The position numbers and the translations under genes are program-made. The notes beneath the pieces are model-generated. The model was not told where the DNA came from. It saw nothing but the letters and a program-made list of their open reading frames with translations, and made no database searches. A stretch of 64,000 bases of DNA from Faecalibacterium taiwanense (GTDB lineage: Bacteria; Bacillota; Clostridia; Oscillospirales; Ruminococcaceae): contig NZ_CP155552.1 of assembly GCF_036632915.2 (NCBI RefSeq), positions 62,001 to 126,000 of the forward strand, written 5' to 3'. Shown one piece after another: positions 26,096-39,745 of the stretch. How positions within the stretch are numbered: position 1 is the stretch's first letter; each line of letters begins with the position of its first letter.

Positions 26096-26295
26096 GTGCG
26101 CCTCGCGCACTCCTATCCGGACGGTGCGCCGCTGGTGGCCATCACCGGCCAAGTGGGCACCGACCGGATGCACATCCCGGTGGTGAATACCATGATGGCA
26201 AAGGGCATCATCCCCATGGATGACAAGTACAGCCTGTGGACCATCGGCATCCCCCAGAAGGACTATGTGAACCAGCTGTTCGACCGGGCCGATCC
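26096..26295 (+). pseudogene. Fragment of acetolactate synthase (large subunit)
   Basis: About 65 residues resemble the central domain of a thiamine-diphosphate acetolactate synthase: IPVVNTMMAKGIIPMDD followed by YSLWTIGIPQKDY. Both ends run out into unrelated sequence, with no catalytic N-terminal or cofactor C-terminal domain. It is a remnant and not a functional gene. Positions 26296-26406 after it are AT-rich with nothing recognised. Confidence 0.7.
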
Positions 26296-26406
26296 ATATT
26301 CTGTACTTTTTTATTTGTTCTTTGTCATTTTTATTTTTGAATAAGTATTACTTCTGCCATTATTCTGCAATAAACTTTCCAAAATCAAGTCCAGAACACT
26401 ACACTG

Positions 26407-26965
26407 TCACGCCCAGTTCATCCGGCCGTAGCGGGTGGTCAGCTGGCAGATCTCCTTTTGGAGCTTTTTGCTCAGCTGGGTCTTTTTCAGCCGCCAGCGC
26501 CAGTTCTGGCCCACGGTGGAGGGCTTGTTGATGCGGGCAGAGTTGTCCAGCCCCAGCCAGTCCTGCATGGGAACGATGCAGGTCGCCGCTGCGCTGCGCA
26601 GGATCAGTGCGATCATGCTTTTATAGAGCTGCTCCTCCGGGGTGGCATAGTCGTACAGGTAGTCCCGCACCATGGCGCGCTCGGCATCGGTGACAGTCTG
26701 ATACCACGATACCAGCGTCTCGTTGTCGTGGGTGCCGGTATAGGCCACGCTGTTCACCGGGTAGTTGTGGGGCAGATAGTCGCTGGCACTGCCGGTGTCG
26801 CGGGAGTCAAAGGCAAATTCCAGCACCTTCATGCCGGGGAAGCCGCTGTCCCGCACCAGCTGACGGACCGTCTCGCTCATATAACCAAGATCCTCCGCAA
26901 TGATCTCCCGCTTGCCCAATGCCTGCTCCACGGCGCGGAACAGCTCGATCAACCACATCGAAAAC
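26407..26965 (-). pseudogene. malQ: C-terminal fragment of 4-alpha-glucanotransferase
   Basis: About 185 residues match the C-terminal part of MalQ/amylomaltase: LFRAVEQALGKREIIAEDLG, then AYTGTHDNETLVSWY (catalytic HDN region) and MQDWLGLDNSARINKPST near the end. The first two thirds of the roughly 500-aa enzyme are missing and the sequence upstream of about 26965 is unrelated. Its place beside glycogen phosphorylase suggests an ancestral maltodextrin cluster. Confidence 0.8.
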
Positions 26966-27055
26966 CCGAATCTTCTGGCAACCAAGATCATCGTGCCGCA
27001 TAAGCTCATCCAACGGGAGAGCTGCTGCCCGCCGCCGGAGATCTGATGTGCAAAA

Positions 27056-27108
27056 AACGAGGCCGTTCCCTCTCTTTTCCAGAGAGGCAGAACGGCCTCG
27101 TTTTGCTT
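27056..27108 (-). terminator. Terminator of the AraC-family gene
   Basis: AACGAGGCCGTTCTGCC and GGAACGGCCTCGTTTT on the minus strand, with the internal CTCTC/GAGAG stem. It overlaps the last bases before the gene at 27107. Confidence 0.75.
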
Positions 27109-27964
27109 ATTTTTTCCGGTACTCCCGGGGTGTCATGCCGAAGTGCGCCTTGAACGCCCGGTTAAAATAGGAGAGGTTCTCAAACCCGCACCGGGAAGCG
27201 ATGGTCAGAACCGTCTCATCCGTGGCCTGCAGCGCTTCGGCGGCGGCGTTGAGCCGGTACTCGTTCAGAAAGGCCACAAAGCTCTGCCCGGTCATCTGCC
27301 GGAACCACCGCATGAAGTGGCTGGCACTGAAGGAGCAGACCCCGGCGGCATCGGCGACCCGGAGTTCCTCGGTATAATGGGCCGAGAGCCATTGCAGGAG
27401 CGTTTTCAGCCGCTGGGTGTCGGCTGTCTCGGCGGCAAGCCGCTGCCGGCCCTGTGCAAGGAGCAGAGCAAGAAACCGCAGCAATGCCCCCTTGACCTGC
27501 AGCTCGTAGCCGGGGAGCTTGGCGCGGTTGGCATCCTCCACCTCCCGCAGGCAGGCAGCGGCCTGCAGATAGCACAAATCGTTCGGGGTCAGCCGCGCAG
27601 GCAGCGACAAGCGCCCGCTTTGCAGCGGAAGCAGATATTTCTCGGCACAAAGGTCCTCTGCGCCGCCCAGAAGCTCCAGCTCAAAAATGATATTTTCGTA
27701 TTCCATGCACTGCCCTTCGGCCTGCCGCAGGGCATGGAGGGTGCCGGGCGTAAAAATAAAGATGTCTCCCATGCGGGCCGGGCAGCTCTCAGCGCCCACC
27801 TGCACCAGTCCTGTGCCCCGCTTGACAAAGACCAGCTCCATGCTCTCCTGCCAGTGGAGCGCCACCTGCGGAAAGTCCCCCGGAATGGTGCAGGGATACA
27901 GATTGAAGGGAAACCGCACGGCACCATGCTGCTTGGTCTCCTGCAAAGATGCCTGATTTTGCAT
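27107..27964 (-). CDS. AraC-family transcriptional regulator
   Basis: 285 aa. The N-terminal half is a cupin-like sensor domain (about residues 20-120). The C-terminal 100 residues carry the two helix-turn-helix motifs, with SASHFMRWFRQMTGQSF and the family signature ASRCGFENLSYFNRAFKAHFGMTP near the end. It is divergent from glycogen phosphorylase, its most likely regulatory target. The region between (27965-28222) should contain both promoters; I did not find a clear -35/-10 pair. Confidence 0.88.
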   Translation of the reverse strand: MQNQASLQETKQHGAVRFPFNLYPCTIPGDFPQVALHWQESMELVFVKRGTGLVQVGAESCPARMGDIFIFTPGTLHALRQAEGQCMEYENIIFELELLGGAEDLCAEKYLLPLQSGRLSLPARLTPNDLCYLQAAACLREVEDANRAKLPGYELQVKGALLRFLALLLAQGRQRLAAETADTQRLKTLLQWLSAHYTEELRVADAAGVCSFSASHFMRWFRQMTGQSFVAFLNEYRLNAAAEALQATDETVLTIASRCGFENLSYFNRAFKAHFGMTPREYRKK

Positions 27965-28222
27965 TGTTTCACCTCCCGATGATAGGATTGTACCACAGTC
28001 TGCGCTTTTTAGGCAAGATTTTGATTGTTTTATGTGGTATATCTGGAAGTACAGATGTCAAACCTGTTTTCCGCAAGGTGTATTTGAAAACAAAGAAAAT
28101 GACGAATATTTCGCAAGCACAAGCGAGATCCAAGGCTGTTTCACGCAAGATCCGGCTGTGCTTGCAGAAATAGACTAAATTTTCAACTTTTCAGATACAC
28201 CCTAACAAAGGAGGATGCATTT

Positions 28223-30484
28223 ATGAGCTTTACCGAAACGTTACAGGGTCTCACGGGCAAGCCGCTGGCAGACTGCACGAATCAGGAGCTGTATCTCGCG
28301 CTGCTGGAACTCGTCCGGCAGAAGAGCGCCGACCGTGTGCAGCCGGTCACCGGCCGCAAGCTGTACTATATCAGCGCCGAATTTCTCATCGGCAAGCTGC
28401 TGTCCAACAACCTCATCAATCTGGGACTGTACGATGAAGCCCGCGATGCACTGGCTGCCGTCGGCAAGAGCCTTTCCGATATCGAAGAGGTGGAGCCGGA
28501 ACCTTCTCTGGGCAACGGCGGTCTGGGCCGTCTGGCTGCCTGCTTCCTCGACTCTCTGGCAACGCTGAACCTGCCCGGCGACGGCGTGGGCCTGCGGTAT
28601 CACTTCGGCCTGTTCCACCAGTCCTTTGAGGACGGCGTGCAGAACGAAAAGCCCGACCCGTGGCTCACCGCCCACAGCTGGGCAGAAAAGACCGACATCA
28701 CCTACCCGGTGGAGCTGGCGGGCAAGGAGTACACTGCCCGGCTGTACAAGCTGGCGGTCACCGGCTACGAGGGCCGCACCAACACCCTGAACCTGTTTGA
28801 CCTTGACACCATCGATGAGAGCATCGTCCATGACGGCATTGCCTTCGATAAAACTGCCATCGACAAGAACCTGACCCTCTTCCTCTACCCGGACGATTCC
28901 GATGAGGCAGGCCGCCGCCTGCGGGTGTACCAGCAGTACCTGATGGTCTCTGCCGGTGCCCAGCTCATTCTGGCCGAGTGTGCCGCCCGGGGCTGCGATT
29001 ACCATGATCTGGCCGACTACGCCGCCATCCAGATCAACGACACCCACCCCAGCATGGTCATCCCGGAGCTGATCCGGCTGCTGGGCGAAAAGGGCATCGA
29101 ATTTGAGGAAGCCGTAAAGATCGTCACAAAGACCTGCGCCTACACCAACCACACCATTCTGGCCGAAGCGCTGGAAAAGTGGCCCCGCGCCTATCTGGAT
29201 ACCGTGGTGCCCCAGCTGATGCCCATTATCGAAAAGCTGGACGCACTGGCCCGCACCCGCACCAAGGACGAGAGCCTTGCCATCATCGACAAGGACGACC
29301 GGGTGCACATGGCCCACATGGACATCCACTTTACCCACTCCACCAACGGCGTGGCAGCGCTGCACACCGAGATTTTGAAAAATTCCGAGCTGCACGGCTT
29401 TTACGAGCTGTATCCGGAAAAGTTCAACAATAAGACCAACGGCATCACCTTCCGCCGCTGGCTGCTGGAATGCGACCCCCGCCTGACCGCCGCGCTGGAA
29501 CAGCACATCGGCTCCGGCTTCCGTAAGGATGCCACCGAGCTGGAAAAGCTGCTGGCTTTTGCTGACGACGAAGCTGTGCTGGAGCAGCTGACCGCTGTGA
29601 AAAAGGCCAACAAGGAAGCACTGGCAGACTGGCTGCTGCGCACCCAGAAGGTGAGCGTGAACACCGATGCTGTGTTCGATATCCAGTCCAAGCGCCTGCA
29701 CGAGTACAAGCGCCAGCAGCTGAACCTGCTGTACCTCATCCATCAGTACTACGAGATCAAGGCCGGGCACCTGCCCGCTGCTCCGCTGGTGAGCATCTTC
29801 GGTGCCAAGGCGGCACCTGCCTACACCATTGCAAAGGACATCATCCATGCGCTGCTGACCCTGTCCAAGGTCATTGCCGCAGACCCGGAAGTGTCCAAGT
29901 GGCTGCAGGTGGTGTTCGTGGAGAACTACAACGTTACCGCCGCCGAAAAGCTGATCCCTGCCTGCGACCTGTCCGAGCAGATCAGCCTTGCCTCCAAGGA
30001 AGCTTCCGGCACCGGCAACATGAAGTTCATGCTGAACGGCGCGCTGACGCTGGGCACCATGGACGGTGCCAATGTGGAGATCAGCCAGCAGGTGGGCGAG
30101 GAGAACATCTATATCTTCGGCCAGACCTCCGATCAGGTCATCCACCGCTACGCCGTGGGCGACTACGACCCCGCCCAGTGGGTGGAGGGCGATGTCAACA
30201 TCCGCCGCGCCATCAACTTCCTCACCGGCCCGGAGATGCTGGCCGCCGGTCACGCCGAAAACCTGACCCGCCTGCACAACGAGCTGATCCATAAAGACTG
30301 GTTCCAGACCCTGCCGGACTTCAACGCCTACGTTGTGCGCAAGGGGCAGGCCCTCAGCGATTACGCCTGCGACCCGAAGGGCTGGCGGCGCAAGTGTCTG
30401 GTGAACATTGCCAAAGCGGGCATGTTCTCCTCCGACCGCACCATTGCCGAGTACGACCGCGACATCTGGCATCTGGGCAAATAG
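28223..30484 (+). CDS. glgP: Glycogen/maltodextrin phosphorylase
   Basis: 753 aa GT35 enzyme releasing glucose 1-phosphate from alpha-1,4-glucans. [15 protein letters not shown] near residue 94-108 and the PLP-binding [11 protein letters not shown] with Lys near residue 601 are diagnostic. The shorter N-terminus than animal enzymes is typical for bacterial maltodextrin phosphorylases. AGGAGG precedes the ATG. It is divergent from the AraC regulator. Confidence 0.94.
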   Translation: MSFTETLQGLTGKPLADCTNQELYLALLELVRQKSADRVQPVTGRKLYYISAEFLIGKLLSNNLINLGLYDEARDALAAVGKSLSDIEEVEPEPSLGNGGLGRLAACFLDSLATLNLPGDGVGLRYHFGLFHQSFEDGVQNEKPDPWLTAHSWAEKTDITYPVELAGKEYTARLYKLAVTGYEGRTNTLNLFDLDTIDESIVHDGIAFDKTAIDKNLTLFLYPDDSDEAGRRLRVYQQYLMVSAGAQLILAECAARGCDYHDLADYAAIQINDTHPSMVIPELIRLLGEKGIEFEEAVKIVTKTCAYTNHTILAEALEKWPRAYLDTVVPQLMPIIEKLDALARTRTKDESLAIIDKDDRVHMAHMDIHFTHSTNGVAALHTEILKNSELHGFYELYPEKFNNKTNGITFRRWLLECDPRLTAALEQHIGSGFRKDATELEKLLAFADDEAVLEQLTAVKKANKEALADWLLRTQKVSVNTDAVFDIQSKRLHEYKRQQLNLLYLIHQYYEIKAGHLPAAPLVSIFGAKAAPAYTIAKDIIHALLTLSKVIAADPEVSKWLQVVFVENYNVTAAEKLIPACDLSEQISLASKEASGTGNMKFMLNGALTLGTMDGANVEISQQVGEENIYIFGQTSDQVIHRYAVGDYDPAQWVEGDVNIRRAINFLTGPEMLAAGHAENLTRLHNELIHKDWFQTLPDFNAYVVRKGQALSDYACDPKGWRRKCLVNIAKAGMFSSDRTIAEYDRDIWHLGK

Positions 30485-30727
30485 TTTATTATCGCAATTT
30501 TATTGATCTTCTGCCGCAGGACGAGATCTATCTAACCATGGGCACCGCCTACGATTTGCGGCATCAAAGAAGATTTCCAAAATCTACTGTACGCAAAATT
30601 TCTATCGGCACAAACTCTATGCTGCCAGAATTTCTGCGCGACCCGCCTGGATGAGGTGGTTGCCGCCATCCGGAAGCACCCCTATTTGGAGCTGCTCTAT
30701 GAGCCGGGCGCAGATGAACACAAATAA
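30485..30727 (+). pseudogene. Unidentified coding remnants after glgP
   Basis: Two short open stretches in different frames look protein-like (IDLLPQDEIYLTMGTAYDL, and later a C-terminus LDEVVAAIRKHPYLELLYEP ending at 30727). Neither has a proper start and no family was recognised. They probably represent decayed genes. Confidence 0.4.
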
Positions 30728-30770
30728 AAGACGGGGTGCTGCACAAATGCACAGCACCCCGTCTTTTACT
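30726..30770. terminator. Strong terminator hairpin
   Basis: AAAAGACGGGGTGCTG and CAGCACCCCGTCTTTT pair; usable in either direction. Confidence 0.8.
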
Positions 30771-30992
30771 TATTCTGCTTTCCCTTCCAGTCTGCTTTTA
30801 TACCCTTCGCCCCATGCCCACATGGCATCCAGAACCGGCTTCAGGCTATACCCCAGTTCCGTCAGCGTATATTCCACCCGGGGCGGCACTTCAGCGTAGA
30901 CCTTCCGGGTCAGCAGCCCGCTTTCCTCCATCTGCCGCAGCTGAGCGGTCAGAACCTTCTGAGTTACATGACCGATGGACTTTTTCAGCTTC
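30770..30992 (-). pseudogene. HxlR-family regulator, truncated
   Basis: About 70 residues of the conserved HxlR/MarR-like winged helix remain: KVLTAQLRQMEESGLLTRKV, PPRVEYTLTELG and a C-terminal WAWGEGYK. The N-terminal 40 residues are missing; at 30992 the sequence switches to an unrelated plus-strand fragment (30993-31071). It is a recombination remnant. Confidence 0.75.
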
Positions 30993-31193
30993 TATGACCG
31001 CTCTGCTGGAACTGCTGAAGAATGCAGACCCCGAAGTAAAGGCGCAGCTCCGTCTGGCTCTGCTGACCTAATGCAAAATTTACCACGCATTTCAAAGTAA
31101 TTCCAGCCCATGCAGAGGATTCCTATGAAAACTCCAACCGTGCAAAAACCGTGCATTGACCGTGCAAGCCCCGATTTTTCGGGGTTACATAAC

Positions 31194-31227
31194 AAAAAAG
31201 AACGCCAAATCTTACGATTTGACGTTC
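31194..31227 (-). terminator. Terminator of the rRNA operon
   Basis: GAACGTCAAATC and GATTTGGCGTTC pair, followed by TTTTTTG on the minus strand, right after tRNA-Lys. Confidence 0.85.
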
Positions 31228-31233
31228 AATATC

Positions 31234-31309
31234 TGGTGCACCTCCAGGGACTCGAACCCTGGGCCCACTGATTAAGAGTCAGTTGCTCTACCAACTGAGC
31301 TAGAGGTGC
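31234..31309 (-). tRNA. tRNA-Lys (anticodon CTT)
   Basis: Acceptor GCACCTC/GAGGTGC, anticodon loop CTCTTAA, T-loop TTCGAGT, encoded CCA. It is the last gene of the rRNA operon. Confidence 0.94.
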
Positions 31310-31349
31310 ATATTATCAGAATGCGGTTTCTTCATTCTGATAACTCAAG

Positions 31350-31463
<114 letters not shown>

Positions 31464-31592
31464 CCGATCTGACTGAACCAGTATAACATGTTTGTTGTAC
31501 TTTGTCCAGTGTTTCTTAGAAGGACGTGCCTTCAAAACTGAATAATCACTGCTTACATTTTTTCGTTGACTCTCAGAGTCTCAAGCGAATTG

Positions 31593-36203
<4,611 letters not shown>

Positions 36204-36394
36204 AATGATATTTATCACTTAAAAGTGTTAAATCTTGTTCGCTCAGCACGCAATCGCTTGCGTCCTGTGTGAATTACTTTTGGAATTGTTTTTAGTGTTT
36301 TTCCAAACACTTAAAAGGTTCCTTACAAGTTTTTCGATATTGTTCAATTTTCAAGGTCCTGTAGCGCCTCAGCCTTGTGGCTGACGACCTGTTT

Positions 36395-36423
36395 ATTGTA
36401 CCACCGAAGTGGTTTTTTGTCAA
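36395..36423 (-). promoter_or_regulatory. rRNA operon promoter P2 (proximal)
   Basis: TTGACA (36418-36423), 17-bp spacer, TACAAT (36395-36400) on the minus strand, about 190 bp before 16S. Confidence 0.8.
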
Positions 36424-36678
36424 GCCTTATTTTTTAGAAGCTTTTGAACTTTCTGAACTTGGACATCCAAAAAGTTTCTCAGAACAAACCGTGAGCTTGT
36501 CGGGGTGAGTCCCCTCCATCTTGCTTTCGCAAGACCGCTCTGTTTGCTTGAACGCCCCATTGGGGCGATTCATTGCTTTCGCAACCGCAAAACTTTTCAG
36601 CGTCTATTGGTTCTTTTCAAGGGCTTCCTGCTGTGGCTTCGGAAGTCATTCTTTTGCCTCAGCGCTTGGCGCTCAAGT

Positions 36679-36707
36679 ATAATACCACACCCCCGCCTCC
36701 TTGTCAA
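36679..36707 (-). promoter_or_regulatory. rRNA operon promoter P1 (distal)
   Basis: TTGACA (36702-36707), 17-bp spacer, TATTAT (36679-36684) on the minus strand. Between the two promoters are short hairpins and no gene. Confidence 0.75.
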
Positions 36708-36790
36708 CACTTTTTGACAGATTTTCTCCAATTTCTTTGCAGAATAAAGGATCTCCCTGTTTTTCACCCGTTACAGGACGTGCCTTTTTC

Positions 36791-36819
36791 TTGACAAGGC
36801 GGCGGGCAGAACGTATTAT
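36791..36819 (+). promoter_or_regulatory. Promoter upstream of coaX
   Basis: TTGACA, 17-bp spacer, TATTAT. The first nine bases after TTGAC and the -10 closely resemble the divergent rRNA P1 promoter 84 bp away. Confidence 0.7.
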
Positions 36820-36961
36820 GGAGTCATCCCCCAGCATCCTGTGTAAGGTAGCTATACTTATTCTATAAGGGAGAAGCGCCATGTCCTGTGTCAGTATCCG
36901 CGGCGGGCGCGCTATTATATTATATATACATTATATTGCGCTGCAGAGGAGGGCTTTGTTT

Positions 36962-37738
36962 ATGATACTCACCGTCAACATTGGCAACACCCACATCACC
37001 GTGGGCGGCTACGAGCAGGATACTCTGCGTTTTTGTGGACGGCTGCACTCTGATACCGCCGCAACGGTGGACGAATACGCCATCCGTCTGGTGAATCTAC
37101 TCTCTCTGCACGGTGCATCGCCGGCACAAATTGAAGGCGGTATTCTGGGCAGTGTAGTGCCCGTGCTGAGCGGCCGGGTTCTTTCCGCTTTGCGTATCCT
37201 CTGCAATGCGCGCATCCTGACGGTCGGCCCCGGCCTGAAAAGTGGCATCAAGCTTCGGCTGGACAACCCCGCCCAGCTGGGCGCCGAGCTTTTATGCGGT
37301 GCTGTTGCTGCACTGGCAGAGTGTTCCGGGCCGCTGGTGGTGATCTCAGCCGACACCGCTATCTCCATGATGGCAGTCAATGCCAAGCAGGAGCTTGTGG
37401 GCGGAGTGATCCTGCCCGGGCCGCAGCTCTCGCTGAGCGCACTGGTAAAGAACACCGCTCAGCTGCCGCAGATCGACCTTGCTGCAAAGGCTCCTGCATC
37501 CATTCTGGGCAAGAGCACCTCTTCCTGCCTGCAGAACGGCTTTGTACTGGGCACTGCCAGCCTGCTGGACGGTCTGGCGGAACGTTTCTGCGCAGAGCTT
37601 GGCCCGCAGACAGCATTCTACGCCACCGGCAATCTGCCCATTCCCATCCGGGAAGCATGCTGCACCCCTATTCTATACCGGGAGACCCTCATCACAGACG
37701 GGCTGTACCGCATCTGGATGAAAAACAAAAAAGGATAA
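36962..37738 (+). CDS. coaX: Type III pantothenate kinase-like protein (CoaX) with altered active site
   Basis: 258 aa ASKHA-fold protein. The overall pattern (N-terminal xIGNT, GSVVP, GGVILPG) is that of CoaX, which phosphorylates pantothenate at the start of CoA synthesis. Key positions deviate: the usual DxGNT reads NIGNT (N6), the GADR motif reads GAEL (107-110), and the DFGTA phosphate loop reads SADTA. The enzyme may be inactive, altered in substrate, or complemented by another kinase. An alternative start at 36881 (27 residues longer) has a good GGGAGA site; 36962 is preferred because MILTVNIGNT matches the family N-terminus. Confidence 0.8.
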   Translation: MILTVNIGNTHITVGGYEQDTLRFCGRLHSDTAATVDEYAIRLVNLLSLHGASPAQIEGGILGSVVPVLSGRVLSALRILCNARILTVGPGLKSGIKLRLDNPAQLGAELLCGAVAALAECSGPLVVISADTAISMMAVNAKQELVGGVILPGPQLSLSALVKNTAQLPQIDLAAKAPASILGKSTSSCLQNGFVLGTASLLDGLAERFCAELGPQTAFYATGNLPIPIREACCTPILYRETLITDGLYRIWMKNKKG

Positions 37739-38063
37739 CTCGAATCCTCCCGGCGCACCGAAAAAGAAAAACCAGAACACGAATGTGTTCTACGGGTTTC
37801 AGGACAGTTCGATTTTTCCCCGGATGAACAGTAGTCCTCTTGTTAGACATTCCTACAGGTTGGCAACCGCAGGCTAAGCAAAGCCGCGCTGTGGCTGATT
37901 GCTTGCCCTGCTGTGCAGGGCCTGACGGGTTGCGTTTGCTGATTTTTCTGCAGCCCCTTGGCAGGGCTTTGAAAAATCAGAACGCGGCCCCAACAACTCC
38001 TCCCTGTTTCAGCCGCAGGCTGCGGTCGTCGTCGTTGCTGTTCGAATCCTCCCGGTCGCACAA
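37739..38063 (+). repeat. Remnants of tRNA-Arg 3' ends in plus orientation
   Basis: TCGAATCCTCCCGGCGCACC at 37743-37762 and TTCGAATCCTCCCGGTCGCA at 38041-38060 both copy the T-arm and acceptor of tRNA-Arg, but inverted relative to the intact gene at 38102-38178. Each is followed by A-rich sequence and a hairpin. Between them are hairpins (e.g. CTGATTTTTC/GAAAAATCAG) and no gene. This looks like a scar of integration, inversion or tRNA duplication. Confidence 0.6.
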
Positions 38064-38101
38064 AAAGAATCCCCGGCACACGAAAGTGTGTCGGGGATTC
38101 T
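38064..38101 (-). terminator. Terminator of tRNA-Arg
   Basis: AAGAATCCCCGACACAC and GTGTGCCGGGGATTCTT pair, followed by TTT on the minus strand. Confidence 0.8.
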
Positions 38102-38178
38102 TGGTGCGACCGGGAGGATTCGAACCTCTGGCCTTCCGGGTCGGAGCCGAACGCTCTATCCAGCTGAGCTACGATCGC
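38102..38178 (-). tRNA. tRNA-Arg (anticodon CCG)
   Basis: Acceptor GCGATCG/CGGTCGC with one G-T pair, anticodon loop CTCCGAC, T-loop TTCGAAT, encoded CCA. Confidence 0.93.
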
Positions 38179-38204
38179 ACATATTTATTTCATCGGTGTA
38201 AAGT

Positions 38205-38233
38205 AGTATAGCACAGCCACACAAAAAAATCAA
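38205..38233 (-). promoter_or_regulatory. Promoter of tRNA-Arg
   Basis: TTGATT (38228-38233), 17-bp spacer, TATACT (38205-38210) on the minus strand. Confidence 0.7.
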
Positions 38234-38254
38234 ATATGAAATGTCGATGCTATC

Positions 38255-38282
38255 TTGCAAAAGCCGCAGCGGCCCATATAAT
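38255..38282 (+). promoter_or_regulatory. Promoter of the MATE gene
   Basis: TTGCAA, 16-bp spacer, TATAAT. The leader has a short GTGCCC/GGGCAC hairpin at 38288-38310. Confidence 0.65.
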
Positions 38283-38338
38283 AGAGGTGTGCCCCGGTGT
38301 GCGCGGGCACGGTTTAGGTTAAAGGATAAAAAGAGAAC

Positions 38339-39703
38339 ATGAAATCAAATACCAAAACACTGACCGAAGGCCCTCTGGCCAAACAGATCTTTCTGGTCAG
38401 TCTGCCGCTGGCGCTTTCCAACCTGCTGCAGGTGCTGTTCAACATGTCGGACGTGGCCGTGGTAGGCCGGTTTGCAGGCTCTACAGCGCTGGGCGCGGTG
38501 GGTTCCACCAGCATCCTCGTCAGCCTGTTCACCGGCTTCCTGATCGGCCTGAGCGGCGGCATCAACGTGCTGGTGGCCCGCTTCTACGGTGCACGGCACG
38601 AGCACGATGTGGAAAAGACTGTCCACTCCGCCGCCATCGTCAGCCTGATCGCGGGTGTGGTGCTGCTGTTCGTCGGCCTGCTGGGTTCCCCCTTCATGCT
38701 GCGGCTGCTGAACACCAAGGACGACCTGCTGCCCGGTGCCATCCTGTACCTGCGGGTGTACTTCCTTGGTATGCCCGCTCTGGCCTTGTACAACTTCGGC
38801 AACGCTGTGTTCAGCGCCATCGGCGACACCAAAAAGCCGCTGATGTACCTGTCCATTGCGGGCGCACTGAACATTGCACTGAACCTGTTCTTTGTCATCG
38901 TGTGCCAGTTAAGCGTCATGGGCGTGGCGCTGGCCAGTGCCATTTCGCAGTGCGCCTCTGCCGGGCTGATCCTGCACGCTTTGACCAAAGTGCAGGACTG
39001 CTATGTACTGGACACCAAAAAGCTGCATCTGGACCCCGCCACAACAAAGAGCATTCTGGGCCTTGGTCTTCCGTCCGGTTTCCAGAATGCCATTTTCGCC
39101 ATTGCAAACCTGTTCATTCAGGCAGGGGTCAACTCCTTCGACTCTCTCATGGTCAAGGGCAACAGCGCCGCCGCCAATGCCGATGCCATGATCTACGACT
39201 GCATGGCCGCATTCTATATGGCCTGTGCAAGCTTTATGAGCCAGAACTACGGCGCTGGCAAGCCGGACCGCGTAAAGAAGAGTTATTTCATCAGTCTGGC
39301 CTACTCCTTTGGTGTGGGCCTGATCCTGGGCGGAAGCCTGTTCCTCTTTGGCCGCACCTTCCTTGCCCTGTTCACCACCGAGAGCGCCGTCATTGATGCC
39401 GGCATGAAGCGCGTGGGCGTGATGGGCTTTGCCTACTGCATCTCCGCCTTTATGGATTGCACCATCGCCGCTTCCCGCGGACTTGGCAAGACTGTGGTGC
39501 CCACCATTATTGTGGTAATGGGTTCCTGCGTGTTCCGGGTGATCTGGGTATACACCATCTTCGCGCACTTTCACACCATTCCCTCGCTGTACGCACTGTA
39601 CCCCTGCAGCTGGGCGCTGACCGCCCTTGCCGAGATCGTGTACTTCGCACACTGCTATAAGGAATCGATGAGGATTTTTGAGCAGCCAAAAGCTGCCGCA
39701 TAA
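38339..39703 (+). CDS. MATE-family efflux transporter
   Basis: 454 aa, about 12 membrane segments in two homologous halves. The first half has the typical PLALSNLLQVLFNMSDVAVVGRF start and the second half LPSGFQNAIFAIANLFIQ. It belongs to the DinF/NorM-like branch that exports cationic drugs using Na+ or H+; the substrate is unknown. It is a single gene with its own promoter and terminator. Confidence 0.9.
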   Translation: MKSNTKTLTEGPLAKQIFLVSLPLALSNLLQVLFNMSDVAVVGRFAGSTALGAVGSTSILVSLFTGFLIGLSGGINVLVARFYGARHEHDVEKTVHSAAIVSLIAGVVLLFVGLLGSPFMLRLLNTKDDLLPGAILYLRVYFLGMPALALYNFGNAVFSAIGDTKKPLMYLSIAGALNIALNLFFVIVCQLSVMGVALASAISQCASAGLILHALTKVQDCYVLDTKKLHLDPATTKSILGLGLPSGFQNAIFAIANLFIQAGVNSFDSLMVKGNSAAANADAMIYDCMAAFYMACASFMSQNYGAGKPDRVKKSYFISLAYSFGVGLILGGSLFLFGRTFLALFTTESAVIDAGMKRVGVMGFAYCISAFMDCTIAASRGLGKTVVPTIIVVMGSCVFRVIWVYTIFAHFHTIPSLYALYPCSWALTALAEIVYFAHCYKESMRIFEQPKAAA

Positions 39704-39745
39704 AGCACAAAAGCTCCTGTCTGAATGGGCAGGAGCTTTTGTGTT
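39704..39745. terminator. Bidirectional terminator
   Basis: CACAAAAGCTCCTG and CAGGAGCTTTTGTG form a stem between convergent genes. Confidence 0.82.
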
